This document shows positions 18,537 through 25,646 of a stretch of 34,505 nt of DNA, piece by piece; positions within the stretch are counted from its first letter, which is position 1; every line of letters starts with the position of its first letter. The stretch covers positions 1-34,505 of the forward strand of contig METP01000016.1 of NCBI GenBank assembly GCA_001771365.1, read 5' to 3'. The notes under the pieces were generated by a model. That model did no database searches. It worked only from the letters and a program-made list of their open reading frames with translations, and had not been told where the DNA came from. This DNA is from a candidate division WOR-1 bacterium RIFCSPLOWO2_02_FULL_46_20 (lineage in GTDB: Bacteria > Margulisbacteria > WOR-1 > O2-12-FULL-45-9). The translations under genes were made by a program, and so were the position numbers.

Positions 18537-19298
18537 CTACAATCGTTGTGAGCGGCGAAAAAATTGCATCGGCGAAGCGAAAACATCCCCCACTCCACCC
18601 CGCTCTACGATCTTGCCCTTAGAAACAACAATAACTCTTTGACAAATAGCCTTGATGATCCCAAAATTATGCGTAATATATATGACAGAAAGATTAAATT
18701 TCTGCTGGATCTCTTTAATTAACTTTAATATTTCCGCTTGAATAGTAACATCTAAGGCTGTGGTTGGTTCGTCAGCAATCAAAAGTTCCGGTTTACAGGC
18801 CAAAGCCATAGCAATCATCGCCCGCTGTCTCATCCCACCGGAAAATTGGTGTGGATAATCGCGAACCCTGGCCCCGGGATACTTTATTTGAACCGTTTCC
18901 AACATTTGAATAGCTTTTTCCCAGGCCTCTTTTTTATTCAATCCCTGATGCAGACGTATGACCTCCACAATTTGCTCGCCAACCGTGAAAACAGGATTAA
19001 GTGAAGTAAACGGGTCTTGAAAGATCATAGAAATTTTCGCTCCACGGATATTAATTATCTCCTCGTCCGTAAGTCTTAACAAATCCCGGCCATTAAAAAT
19101 AATTTCTCCGGAGACAATTTTTCCCGGAGGCTGAATTAAGCGCAGAATTGAATGCGCGATGGTTGACTTACCAGAGCCGGACTCCCCGAGGATGCCCAAC
19201 ACCTCGCCTTTTTCAACTGACAAGCTAATATCGTCTACGGCTTTGACAATCGCATCGTCCTGATAAAAATAAGTTGATAAGTTTTTAACTTCTAACAT
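18537..19298 (-). CDS. Oligopeptide/dipeptide ABC transporter ATPase (OppD/DppD-like), short
   Basis: A 253-residue ABC ATPase that would power the two permeases encoded upstream. Walker A GESGSGKS is at 38-45; the Q loop ([15 protein letters not shown]), signature FSGGMRQR and Walker [14 protein letters not shown] follow, with the H-loop YITHNF. OppD/DppD proteins usually have about 320-330 residues with a C-terminal oligopeptide domain; this one stops after [17 protein letters not shown], where the family normally continues into a conserved HPYT-like segment and a Cys-rich cluster loop. No second ATPase (OppF) is nearby. The start has GGGAG about 9 nt upstream and overlaps the permease gene by 14 bp. 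It may work as a homodimer, or be truncated. Confidence 0.88.
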   Translation of the reverse strand: MLEVKNLSTYFYQDDAIVKAVDDISLSVEKGEVLGILGESGSGKSTIAHSILRLIQPPGKIVSGEIIFNGRDLLRLTDEEIINIRGAKISMIFQDPFTSLNPVFTVGEQIVEVIRLHQGLNKKEAWEKAIQMLETVQIKYPGARVRDYPHQFSGGMRQRAMIAMALACKPELLIADEPTTALDVTIQAEILKLIKEIQQKFNLSVIYITHNFGIIKAICQRVIVVSKGKIVERGGVGDVFASPMQFFRRSQRL

Positions 19299-20085
19299 CT
19301 AATTTCTCCCGCAATCCCTCGCCAACAAAGTACAGAGAAAGCACCGTGATTAAAATCAATACACCAGGAATAACCGCCAGCCAGGGGGCATCTCTCATAT
19401 AGGCCTGCGCATCCATCAGCATGTTCCCCCATGACGGCATTGGCGGTTGCACTCCCATTCCCAGGAACGACAAAGCTGATTCAGTTAAAATCGCCCCAGC
19501 CATGCCTAGCGTCGCCGCCACAATAATCGGCGCTTGCGCGTTGGGCAGTATGTGACGGAAAATTATTCGCAGATTGGAACAACCAATAGCTTTGGCCGCT
19601 TCCACATATTGCAACTCACGTATTTTCAAATACTCTCCTCTCACCAACCGCGCCATCCCCATCCACGAAGTTACCCCGATTACAAACATAACATTATATA
19701 TGTTGGGGGTAAGCATGGCCTGGACAGTTAAAATCAGAAATATAGAGGGGAAGGAAAGCATCACATCGACAAAGCGCATAATGAGACCGTCAATCAAACC
19801 GCCAAAGTAGCCGGCCGTCGCGCCCATTAAAACCCCGATCAACATTGAAATTGTAACCGCGACTAATCCGACGGTTAAAGAAATCCTGGCACCATAGACC
19901 GCGCGGCTAAAGATATCCCGGCCCAGATTATCTGTGCCAAAAAGATGCGTTAAGCTTGGCGCTAAAGTTGCGGATTCAACAATCTCACTCGGATCATACG
20001 GCGCGATCATTGGCGCAAAGATTGCTGCCACAACAAAAAGGGTAAGAACCGCGAGACCAAATACTGCCAATTTATTTTTTGCCAT
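19285..20085 (-). CDS. Oligopeptide ABC transporter permease, OppC/DppC-like
   Basis: A 266-residue inner-membrane permease with about six helices. The N-terminal OppC-type helix and PYDPSE segment are followed by the binding-protein-dependent transport domain; the EAA loop that contacts the ATPase is EAAKAIGCSNLRIIFRHILP. The family signature FGTDNLGRDIFSR is present. The ATG at 20085 (MAKNKLAVFG) is chosen because GAGGAT lies 7 nt upstream; an in-frame TTG six codons earlier is less likely. It overlaps the OppB-like gene by 14 bp. With OppB and the binding protein it imports peptides or another small solute. Confidence 0.92.
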   Translation of the reverse strand: MAKNKLAVFGLAVLTLFVVAAIFAPMIAPYDPSEIVESATLAPSLTHLFGTDNLGRDIFSRAVYGARISLTVGLVAVTISMLIGVLMGATAGYFGGLIDGLIMRFVDVMLSFPSIFLILTVQAMLTPNIYNVMFVIGVTSWMGMARLVRGEYLKIRELQYVEAAKAIGCSNLRIIFRHILPNAQAPIIVAATLGMAGAILTESALSFLGMGVQPPMPSWGNMLMDAQAYMRDAPWLAVIPGVLILITVLSLYFVGEGLREKLDVRS

Positions 20086-20983
20086 ATCTAATCCTCGGGT
20101 CAACTAAAGCATAACCAATATCAGCCAAAAGGTTGCCTAACATGATTAATACAGCGGAAAACATCACTATCCCCATAATCAATGGATAATTCCTTTGGAA
20201 AATCGCCATGACCCCTAGCCGCCCCATCCCCGGCCAGGCAAAAATAGTCTCAACAATAAACGCTCCGCCAAAAAGATCGGGTAATGATAAACCGAGAATG
20301 GTTACGATTGGCATCAGCGCGTTACGCAAAGCATGTTTAAATATAACAATTCTTTCCGGTAAGCCTTTCGCCCGGGCTGTCCGAATATAATCCTGATTCA
20401 AAACCTCCAGCATCGCTGCCCGTTGATAGCGAGTCAGGCCGGCCAGGCTTCCAACTGTCATCGTTATCAGCGGCAGGACAATATTGCCGACCGCCGGCAG
20501 CCAATGGAGCTGAACTGAGAACAAGAGCATCAACATCAGTCCGATCCAGAAAGTCGGGATCGCCATGCCGGCAAAAGAGAAAATTGTTACAAAATTATCA
20601 AACCAGCTCCCTTTTTTAACCGCGGAGATCACGCCCAGGGGAATGGTTATGAGTAAAGTCAAAATAAATGAAGAGCTCATAAGCAAAAGGGTGTTGGGCA
20701 GCCGCTCAAATATTTCTTTGGCCACAGGCAGACCGGTAGTATAACTTGCGCCAAAGTTACCGCGTAAAGCATTGCCCAACCAATAGAAGTATTGGATAAA
20801 AATCGGCTTATCCAAACCCCAATTCGCCCTAATCCGCGCCAGCTCAACCGGATCAATGTTTGGATCGGTAAATAAGGCCGTGGGGTCGCCGGGGGCTAAG
20901 TGCATGACAAAAAAGGAGAGCAGAGAAACACCAATTAAAAGAGGCATGAGCTGCAACAGTCTTTTTAAAACATATTTTCTCAT
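20072..20983 (-). CDS. Oligopeptide ABC transporter permease, OppB/DppB-like
   Basis: A 303-residue inner-membrane permease of the OppB family: N-terminal helix (KRLLQLMPLLIGVSLLSFF), conserved HLAPGDPTALF and NWGLDKPIFIQYFYWLGNALRG (split over about residues 28-70), then five more helices and the EAA loop RTARAKGLPERIVIFKHALRN. It forms the membrane channel with the OppC-like subunit. It overlaps the stop of the binding-protein gene by 4 bp (ATGA), so the two are probably translated in a coupled manner. The substrate follows the binding protein and is unknown. Confidence 0.93.
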   Translation of the reverse strand: MRKYVLKRLLQLMPLLIGVSLLSFFVMHLAPGDPTALFTDPNIDPVELARIRANWGLDKPIFIQYFYWLGNALRGNFGASYTTGLPVAKEIFERLPNTLLLMSSSFILTLLITIPLGVISAVKKGSWFDNFVTIFSFAGMAIPTFWIGLMLMLLFSVQLHWLPAVGNIVLPLITMTVGSLAGLTRYQRAAMLEVLNQDYIRTARAKGLPERIVIFKHALRNALMPIVTILGLSLPDLFGGAFIVETIFAWPGMGRLGVMAIFQRNYPLIMGIVMFSAVLIMLGNLLADIGYALVDPRIRYGKK

Positions 20984-22554
20984 TTTGTGACAAAAACTTT
21001 TTCAATATTAAGGAACAACCCCGCCGGCCCGGGCTCTGACAAGCCTCCCACCCTTTCGCTCACCCCTGAAATCGCTTTCGGATACCAGAGAAAAATATAT
21101 GGCTGGTCGGTAGCAATCTCTTTCCACAATTTAGCGTAAATCGTTTTCCTCCCGGTCTTTTCCATGGTAGTCCGGCCTAATTCCAAAAGCCGGTCAACTT
21201 CCGGGTTATTATATCCAATAAAATTAAATCCGCGCGGAGACTGGCTGGAATGCCAAATAGAATATGAGTCTGGGTCCAACCCCAACGACCAACCCATTAG
21301 TATAGCCTCAAAGTCTTTGGGCGCTTTTGGCGCATTTACAATTTTCAGCAAAGCCGACCATTCCATCACTCTCAGATTAACTTTAACCCCAACCTTTTTG
21401 TATTGCTGCTGGATGATAATCGCCGCATTTTCCCGCTCCTTGTTGCCGTTATTTAGCAAAATTGTAAATTCTAAATCCTCTACCCCGGCCTCCTTTAACA
21501 ACTGCTTAGCTTTCTCCGGATCATAAGCAAATTTTGGCACATCATCAGAATAGGCCCAGGAAATTGGCGCTGACGGCGCGTAAGCGGCCGAGGCTAAACC
21601 TTTAAAAATCAATTTTACCAGTTGTTCTTTGTTTGTGGCATAAGCCAACGCCTGCCTGACTCGACGGTCAGCAAATTTGGGATTGCCCAGGTTAAAACCC
21701 AGATAAGTGTAGACCAGTGAATCATACTCAAAAACATTAATCCCTGCCGCGGCCTTCAGCCTGGAATAATCTTTCGGTGGAATGCCTGACTCGTCAATCT
21801 CGCCAGCTTCGAGCGCGACTAATTGGGTATTGGCATCAGGAATTACTTTAAAAAGGATATCCGACAGTTTTGGTTGGCCCAAATAATAATTAGCATTGCG
21901 CACAACCGCGACATGATCACCGGTCACCCATTCTTTGAACCTAAATGGGCCGGTGCCAATGGGGCTACGGTTAAACTTCGCAGTATTAATATCCTGATTT
22001 TGCAGAATATGTTTAGGAATAACACTCATGCCCGAACGGCTTAAAAAGGGGGCAAACGGCTCAGGCAAAATCGCCTGGACCGTGTAATTATCCAAGACCC
22101 TAAACTTTATCTCCTGGCCGTTAATAATATAATCACTGCGCCGAACCGAGTTAACTTTGGGATTTAGAATGGCATTAAAAGTGAAAACGACATCATGGGC
22201 GGTAAAAGGCCGGCCATCGTGCCACTTGACATCTTGACGCAGATAAAAAGTCCAAAGCTTGCCGTCTTTTGACACCTCCCAAGATTTGGCCAGATCGGGA
22301 ATAACCTCAAGTTTTTCATTAATCTTGGTCATCCCCGTAAAGATAGTTCCTTCAACCGCGGAAGACGCTGTATCAGTAGACAAAATTGGATTAAGAACCG
22401 AGATTTCTCCACCCAAACTAAGGATCAGCTTCCCCTCAGGGTCAGCTTGCGAAGCCTCGGGCAGTAGAATTGCTTTTTCTTTTTGTGGAGCTGGCTCAGC
22501 ACACCCGACCACGAAGACAAAAGCTAATAAAGCCGCGGCGATCCTGAATCTCAT
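20980..22554 (-). CDS. Peptide-type ABC substrate-binding lipoprotein (SBP_bac_5)
   Basis: A 524-residue extracytoplasmic binding protein of the OppA/DppA family. The signal peptide ends in lipobox VVGC with lipidated C18. The SBP_bac_5 fold is recognised from LSLGGEISVLNPILSTD, then the core WTFYLRQDVKWHDGRPFTAHDVVFTF (about residues 115-140), AFNLG-type NLGNPKFADRRVRQALAYA and the C-terminal GWSLGLDPDSYSIWHSS. It would capture peptides (possibly murein peptides, given the co-transcribed transglycosylase) for import. It is first in its operon, has no Shine-Dalgarno sequence, and its extended -10 overlaps the stop codon of the pseudopilin gene upstream. Confidence 0.93.
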   Translation of the reverse strand: MRFRIAAALLAFVFVVGCAEPAPQKEKAILLPEASQADPEGKLILSLGGEISVLNPILSTDTASSAVEGTIFTGMTKINEKLEVIPDLAKSWEVSKDGKLWTFYLRQDVKWHDGRPFTAHDVVFTFNAILNPKVNSVRRSDYIINGQEIKFRVLDNYTVQAILPEPFAPFLSRSGMSVIPKHILQNQDINTAKFNRSPIGTGPFRFKEWVTGDHVAVVRNANYYLGQPKLSDILFKVIPDANTQLVALEAGEIDESGIPPKDYSRLKAAAGINVFEYDSLVYTYLGFNLGNPKFADRRVRQALAYATNKEQLVKLIFKGLASAAYAPSAPISWAYSDDVPKFAYDPEKAKQLLKEAGVEDLEFTILLNNGNKERENAAIIIQQQYKKVGVKVNLRVMEWSALLKIVNAPKAPKDFEAILMGWSLGLDPDSYSIWHSSQSPRGFNFIGYNNPEVDRLLELGRTTMEKTGRKTIYAKLWKEIATDQPYIFLWYPKAISGVSERVGGLSEPGPAGLFLNIEKVFVTK

Positions 22555-22560
22555 AAAGCA

Positions 22561-22569
22561 ATTTTATCA
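22561..22569 (-). promoter_or_regulatory. Extended -10 promoter, leaderless, for the peptide transporter operon
   Basis: The minus strand reads TGaTAAAAT followed by 6 nt and the ATG at 22554. The TGA at 22567-22569 is also the stop codon of the pseudopilin gene, so the promoter element is built onto that stop. No Shine-Dalgarno sequence is present. Confidence 0.58.
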
Positions 22570-22974
22570 CAGATTGGTCAGTTCTTGTATTTTCTTAATC
22601 CCGGTTCGGTTATAGCCGGTCAAAGTATACTTGCCGGCTACCTCATCATAGCTATAAATAATCTTACCCGACAGATCCGCGTCTTGATATTCTTTCCCGG
22701 TAAACGGATTTTTGGGAACTTCAGCAACATAACTCCCGGCCATCAAGTAATTATTGCAAAGACTCGCCAAAGCTATGTTCTTTTCAAGCGGATAAATTTG
22801 ATTTTCCATTTCATAAGCTTCAATTCCCAACTGCAGAGAATGCATCACACCTTTGACCGCCATTTCCTTGGCTCGATCTTTGGCCCCCAAAAGATTTGGT
22901 ACTAGAAAAACGGCCAGCAAGCCAATAATACCGATTACAACCAGTAGCTCTATCATAGTGAAGCCTTTTCTCAT
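22567..22974 (-). CDS. Type IV pilin/type II secretion pseudopilin (GspG/PulG-like)
   Basis: A 135-residue prepilin. The class III signal is KGFTMIELLVVIGIIGLLAV: prepilin peptidase would cut after Gly and methylate the Phe, leaving the Glu at +5 and a hydrophobic helix for assembly. The C-terminal part, with YPLEKN, KNPFTGKEY and YSYDEVAGKYTLTGY, resembles the globular domain of small GspG-like major pseudopilins. Eleven more codons are open upstream, but the ATG at 22974 has a strong Shine-Dalgarno sequence (GGGGAGGTGA, 8 nt spacer) and gives the normal leader length. It follows the GspF-like gene, whose stop lies 29 bp before this start. No assembly ATPase or secretin is in the window. Confidence 0.9.
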   Translation of the reverse strand: MRKGFTMIELLVVIGIIGLLAVFLVPNLLGAKDRAKEMAVKGVMHSLQLGIEAYEMENQIYPLEKNIALASLCNNYLMAGSYVAEVPKNPFTGKEYQDADLSGKIIYSYDEVAGKYTLTGYNRTGIKKIQELTNL

Positions 22975-23003
22975 CTTTCTCGTCACCTCCCCTTGATTAT
23001 ACA

Positions 23004-23990
23004 TCATTGGATTTGCGAAATCACATTCATCATGGGCAAGAACATGGCAATGGCAATAACACCCACCACCAGGCCCACGACTAAAGTCAGCACAGGCTCA
23101 AGCATCATTGTAAATCTTTTGGTGGCAATTTCCTTTTCCTTTTCGTAAAAACCGGAAATACTCAATAGCATTTCAGCCAAATTGCCTGAATTCTCCCCAA
23201 CCGCGACCATCTGAACGGCTTCATTGGGAAATATCTCATATTGTGCCAAAGCTTCAGCCAGCCTTACCCCATTTTCTATCGACTCTTTAATCTTAAAAAT
23301 AATCTCCCGAAAAGCTTTATTGTTTGATGTGCTGGCAGTAGTTTTAAAGGCCTCAACAATCGGGATCCCTCCCTGCAAGAGAGAACCCAAGGTTCTAAAA
23401 GCACCAATAACTTGCCCGCGGGAATAATATTTAATTTTCAGGAGCCACTCGTCTCTTTTTTCATAACGTAAATAAAGAAAAACCATCGTTAGAGTCACCA
23501 TGAACGGTAAATACCAAATCTTAGAAAACACGTCACCCAAACCAATAATTATTCTAGTAAAAAGCGGCAACTCGGTATTCAGGTCCACAAATAATGTTTT
23601 AAAACCAGGCAAGACAAAAACAAAAAGAACAAACAGACTGACGAGGCATAAGCTGGTTACAAAAGAGGGATAAATAAGGGCACTTTTTATTTTATCTTCG
23701 GTCTCCGCCCTGGCTTCATAATGCTTGGCCAGCCTATCTAAAATCGCCTCCAAACTGCCAATTCTCTCTCCCCCTTCAATAGAGCTAACCATCATGGCTG
23801 GAAAAGTTTTTTTCATGGCAGAAGCTAAAGATTCCCCTTGTGCAAGCTGTTGGATAATAAAATCAATTTCTACACGCTTAGAAATATTCTTGATAATATG
23901 AAGAGCTTCGAGGAGTGGGACACCGGAGGATAACAACATCCTCAACTGCTCACAGAAGCGGGAAACATCGCGCTTTGATAAAGATGGCAT
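23004..23990 (-). CDS. Type II secretion/type IV pilus inner-membrane platform protein (GspF/PilC-like)
   Basis: A 328-residue polytopic membrane protein of the GspF/PilC family, which anchors the assembly ATPase and helps feed pseudopilins into the fibre. It has the two duplicated T2SSF domains: the first with FCEQLRMLLSSGVPLLEAL and SLASAMKKTFPAMMVSSIEGGERIG (about residues 9-80), the second with AFRTLGSLLQGGIPIVEAF and the family motif AVGENSGNLAEML. Three hydrophobic segments are visible. It lacks the 60 or so N-terminal residues of canonical PilC. The ATG at 23990 is preferred to that at 24020 because AGGG lies 5 nt upstream and an extended -10 lies 20 nt upstream. The pseudopilin gene follows. 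Confidence 0.88.
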   Translation of the reverse strand: MPSLSKRDVSRFCEQLRMLLSSGVPLLEALHIIKNISKRVEIDFIIQQLAQGESLASAMKKTFPAMMVSSIEGGERIGSLEAILDRLAKHYEARAETEDKIKSALIYPSFVTSLCLVSLFVLFVFVLPGFKTLFVDLNTELPLFTRIIIGLGDVFSKIWYLPFMVTLTMVFLYLRYEKRDEWLLKIKYYSRGQVIGAFRTLGSLLQGGIPIVEAFKTTASTSNNKAFREIIFKIKESIENGVRLAEALAQYEIFPNEAVQMVAVGENSGNLAEMLLSISGFYEKEKEIATKRFTMMLEPVLTLVVGLVVGVIAIAMFLPMMNVISQIQ

Positions 23991-24010
23991 ATAAACCCTA
24001 TGGAGCAAGC

Positions 24011-24019
24011 TTATTACCA
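24011..24019 (-). promoter_or_regulatory. Extended -10 candidate with 20-nt spacing for the gspF-pilin unit
   Basis: The minus strand reads TGgTAATAA with 20 nt to the ATG at 23990; a leader of about 13 nt containing AGGG would result. The arrangement matches that before cbiM. The hexamer match is imperfect, and a perfect TATAAT also occurs further upstream on this strand (24067-24072). Confidence 0.4.
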
Positions 24020-24020
24020 T

Positions 24021-24150
24021 TAATTAACTAACAACACGCTTCGCTACAACTAACAACAACTTTTTATTATAATATTAGAAAATTTAGAGGGGTTGTAAGT
24101 TGTGGGTTGTAGGCCTCGATTTATCGGGGCTGTCTCATTAGTTAATAAGT
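24021..24150. repeat. Intergenic imperfect inverted repeat with internal palindrome
   Basis: The gap between metG and the gspF gene contains AACTAACAAC twice (24026-24035 and 24048-24057) and, after an A+T-rich centre, a right arm (about 24091-24111) that is roughly the reverse complement (GGTTGTAAGTTGTGGGTTGTAG against GTTGTTAGTTGTAG). The ends also pair (TTAATTAACTAA against TTAGTTAATAAG). Inside the right arm is a palindrome, GCCTCGAT-TT-ATCGGGGC (24113-24130), with one G-T pair. Similar palindromes recur between genes in many candidate-phylum genomes, as I recall. It may be a dispersed REP/MITE-like element, or the transcription end of the arg-metG operon. No open reading frame is present. 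Confidence 0.45.
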
Positions 24151-24165
24151 GTCGTAATTCCGACA
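24150..24165 (-). other. Small hairpin just after metG
   Basis: TGTCG-TAATTC-CGACA forms a perfect 5-bp stem with a 6-nt loop, starting 2 nt after the metG stop codon. No U-run follows on the minus strand, so it is not a standard intrinsic terminator; it may protect the mRNA 3' end together with the palindrome at 24113-24130. Confidence 0.35.
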
Positions 24166-24167
24166 GG

Positions 24168-25646
24168 TTACTTTTGTAAGCGCGGAAAAAGAGGTTGGCC
24201 CTTGTTAATCTTTCCTTTTACACCCAACTGCAGCCTCATGCTCTCGGCAGTGGCTGGCATAAAAGGAGAAACCAGGAGTGCCGTTGTTTGCAAAACATCA
24301 TAGAGATTAGACATCACAGCCTGAAGTTTAACAGTCTCTCCCGCCTTAGCCATCTTCCAGGGAGTTTCATCTTCAATATACTTGTTCGCTTTATTAATCA
24401 ATTTCCAAATAGCCGCCAAGGCAGCCGCAAAAGCCAGATTGTTCATGTGCTGATCAACAACCTTTGGTGTTTCCTTTGTCAAACCGACCAAAGCTATGCT
24501 CAAAGCATCAAACTGCGTATCACATATCGAATTCTGGATCTCGGATTGAAAATATAGATCAATCATAGTCAGTGTTCTATTCAAAAGATTCCCAATATCA
24601 TTGGCCAGGTCAGAATTATATCGCTTAATAAAGGATGCCATAGAAAAATCACCATCAGAACCAAAAGGAACCTCACGTAAAAGAAAATATCTGATAGGAT
24701 CAACGCCAAACCCATCACTCAAGACTAAAGGATCCACCACATTGCCTCTGGATTTACTCATCTTCTTGCCTTCCACCGTCCACCACCCATGACCAAAGAT
24801 CTTTTTCGGCAAAGGAATATTAAGAGCCATCAATATCGCCGGCCAGATCACTGCATGGAAACGCACAATCTCCTTACCCATCAACTGCACATCGGCCGGC
24901 CAGTATTGCTTGAACTTTTCATCGTCAGGATACCCTAAGGCAGAAATATAATTGAGCAATGCATCAAACCAGACATAAACAACATGCTTGGAATCCCCCG
25001 GTACCCCTACTCCCCAGGGAAAAGCTGTCCGGGTAACAGACAAATCTTTTAAGCCACGCTTTATGAACTGCAAAATCTCATTTTTTCTGGATAGAGGCTG
25101 AAGAAAGTCTGGATTAGCCTCAAAATGCTTTAACAGTTTGTCCTGATATTTGGCAAGCTTAAAAAAGTATGTTTCTTCTTTTAATATCTCCGTGGCGCGG
25201 CCACAGTCGGGACAATTTTTTCCGTCAATAAAATCCATTTCCGACCAAAAAGACTCACAGGGAACACAATACCAACCTTCATACTCCCCCTTATAAATAT
25301 CCCCTTGCTCCATAAGCTTACTGAACACCGCCTGGACAACCTGCTCATGGCGATTTTCTGTAGTGCGGAGAAAATCATCATAAGCAATATCCAGGGTTCT
25401 CCAGGCAGTCTTAAAACCCTCAGCCATTTTATCAACAAATTTTTGCGTAGTCTCCTTTTTATCCTCTGCCGCCAGCCAAATTTTGTGGCCATGCTCATCT
25501 GTCCCCGTTAGAAAATACACATCAAAGCCCATCATCTTCTTATAACGCGCCAAAACATCGGCAGCAATCGTAGTATAGGCATGGCCGATATGAGGGATAT
25601 CGTTCACATAGTATAGAGGCGTAGTTAAATAATATTTCCGTTTCAT
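24168..25646 (-). CDS. metG: Methionyl-tRNA synthetase
   Basis: Charges tRNA-Met with methionine. The 492-residue class I synthetase has HIGH at 19-22 (NDIPHIGHAYTT), the zinc knuckle CVPCESFW...CPDCGRA in the connective domain, FHAVIWPAIL and the KMSKS loop (VEGKKMSKSRGNVVDP). It ends with the anticodon-binding helical domain (FMPATAESMRLQLG) and has no C-terminal tRNA-binding/dimerisation domain, so it is the short, monomeric type. Its ATG overlaps the stop of the unknown exported-protein gene (TAATG). It is last in a seven-gene operon headed by argF. Confidence 0.97.
   Translation of the reverse strand: MKRKYYLTTPLYYVNDIPHIGHAYTTIAADVLARYKKMMGFDVYFLTGTDEHGHKIWLAAEDKKETTQKFVDKMAEGFKTAWRTLDIAYDDFLRTTENRHEQVVQAVFSKLMEQGDIYKGEYEGWYCVPCESFWSEMDFIDGKNCPDCGRATEILKEETYFFKLAKYQDKLLKHFEANPDFLQPLSRKNEILQFIKRGLKDLSVTRTAFPWGVGVPGDSKHVVYVWFDALLNYISALGYPDDEKFKQYWPADVQLMGKEIVRFHAVIWPAILMALNIPLPKKIFGHGWWTVEGKKMSKSRGNVVDPLVLSDGFGVDPIRYFLLREVPFGSDGDFSMASFIKRYNSDLANDIGNLLNRTLTMIDLYFQSEIQNSICDTQFDALSIALVGLTKETPKVVDQHMNNLAFAAALAAIWKLINKANKYIEDETPWKMAKAGETVKLQAVMSNLYDVLQTTALLVSPFMPATAESMRLQLGVKGKINKGQPLFPRLQK

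Noticed and set aside
24045-24113. CRISPR-like short repeats (AACTAACAAC and TTGTAAGTTGTGGGTTGTAG)
   Set aside because: Only two short direct copies with one spacer-like interval; the rest are inverted and imperfect. There are no cas genes.
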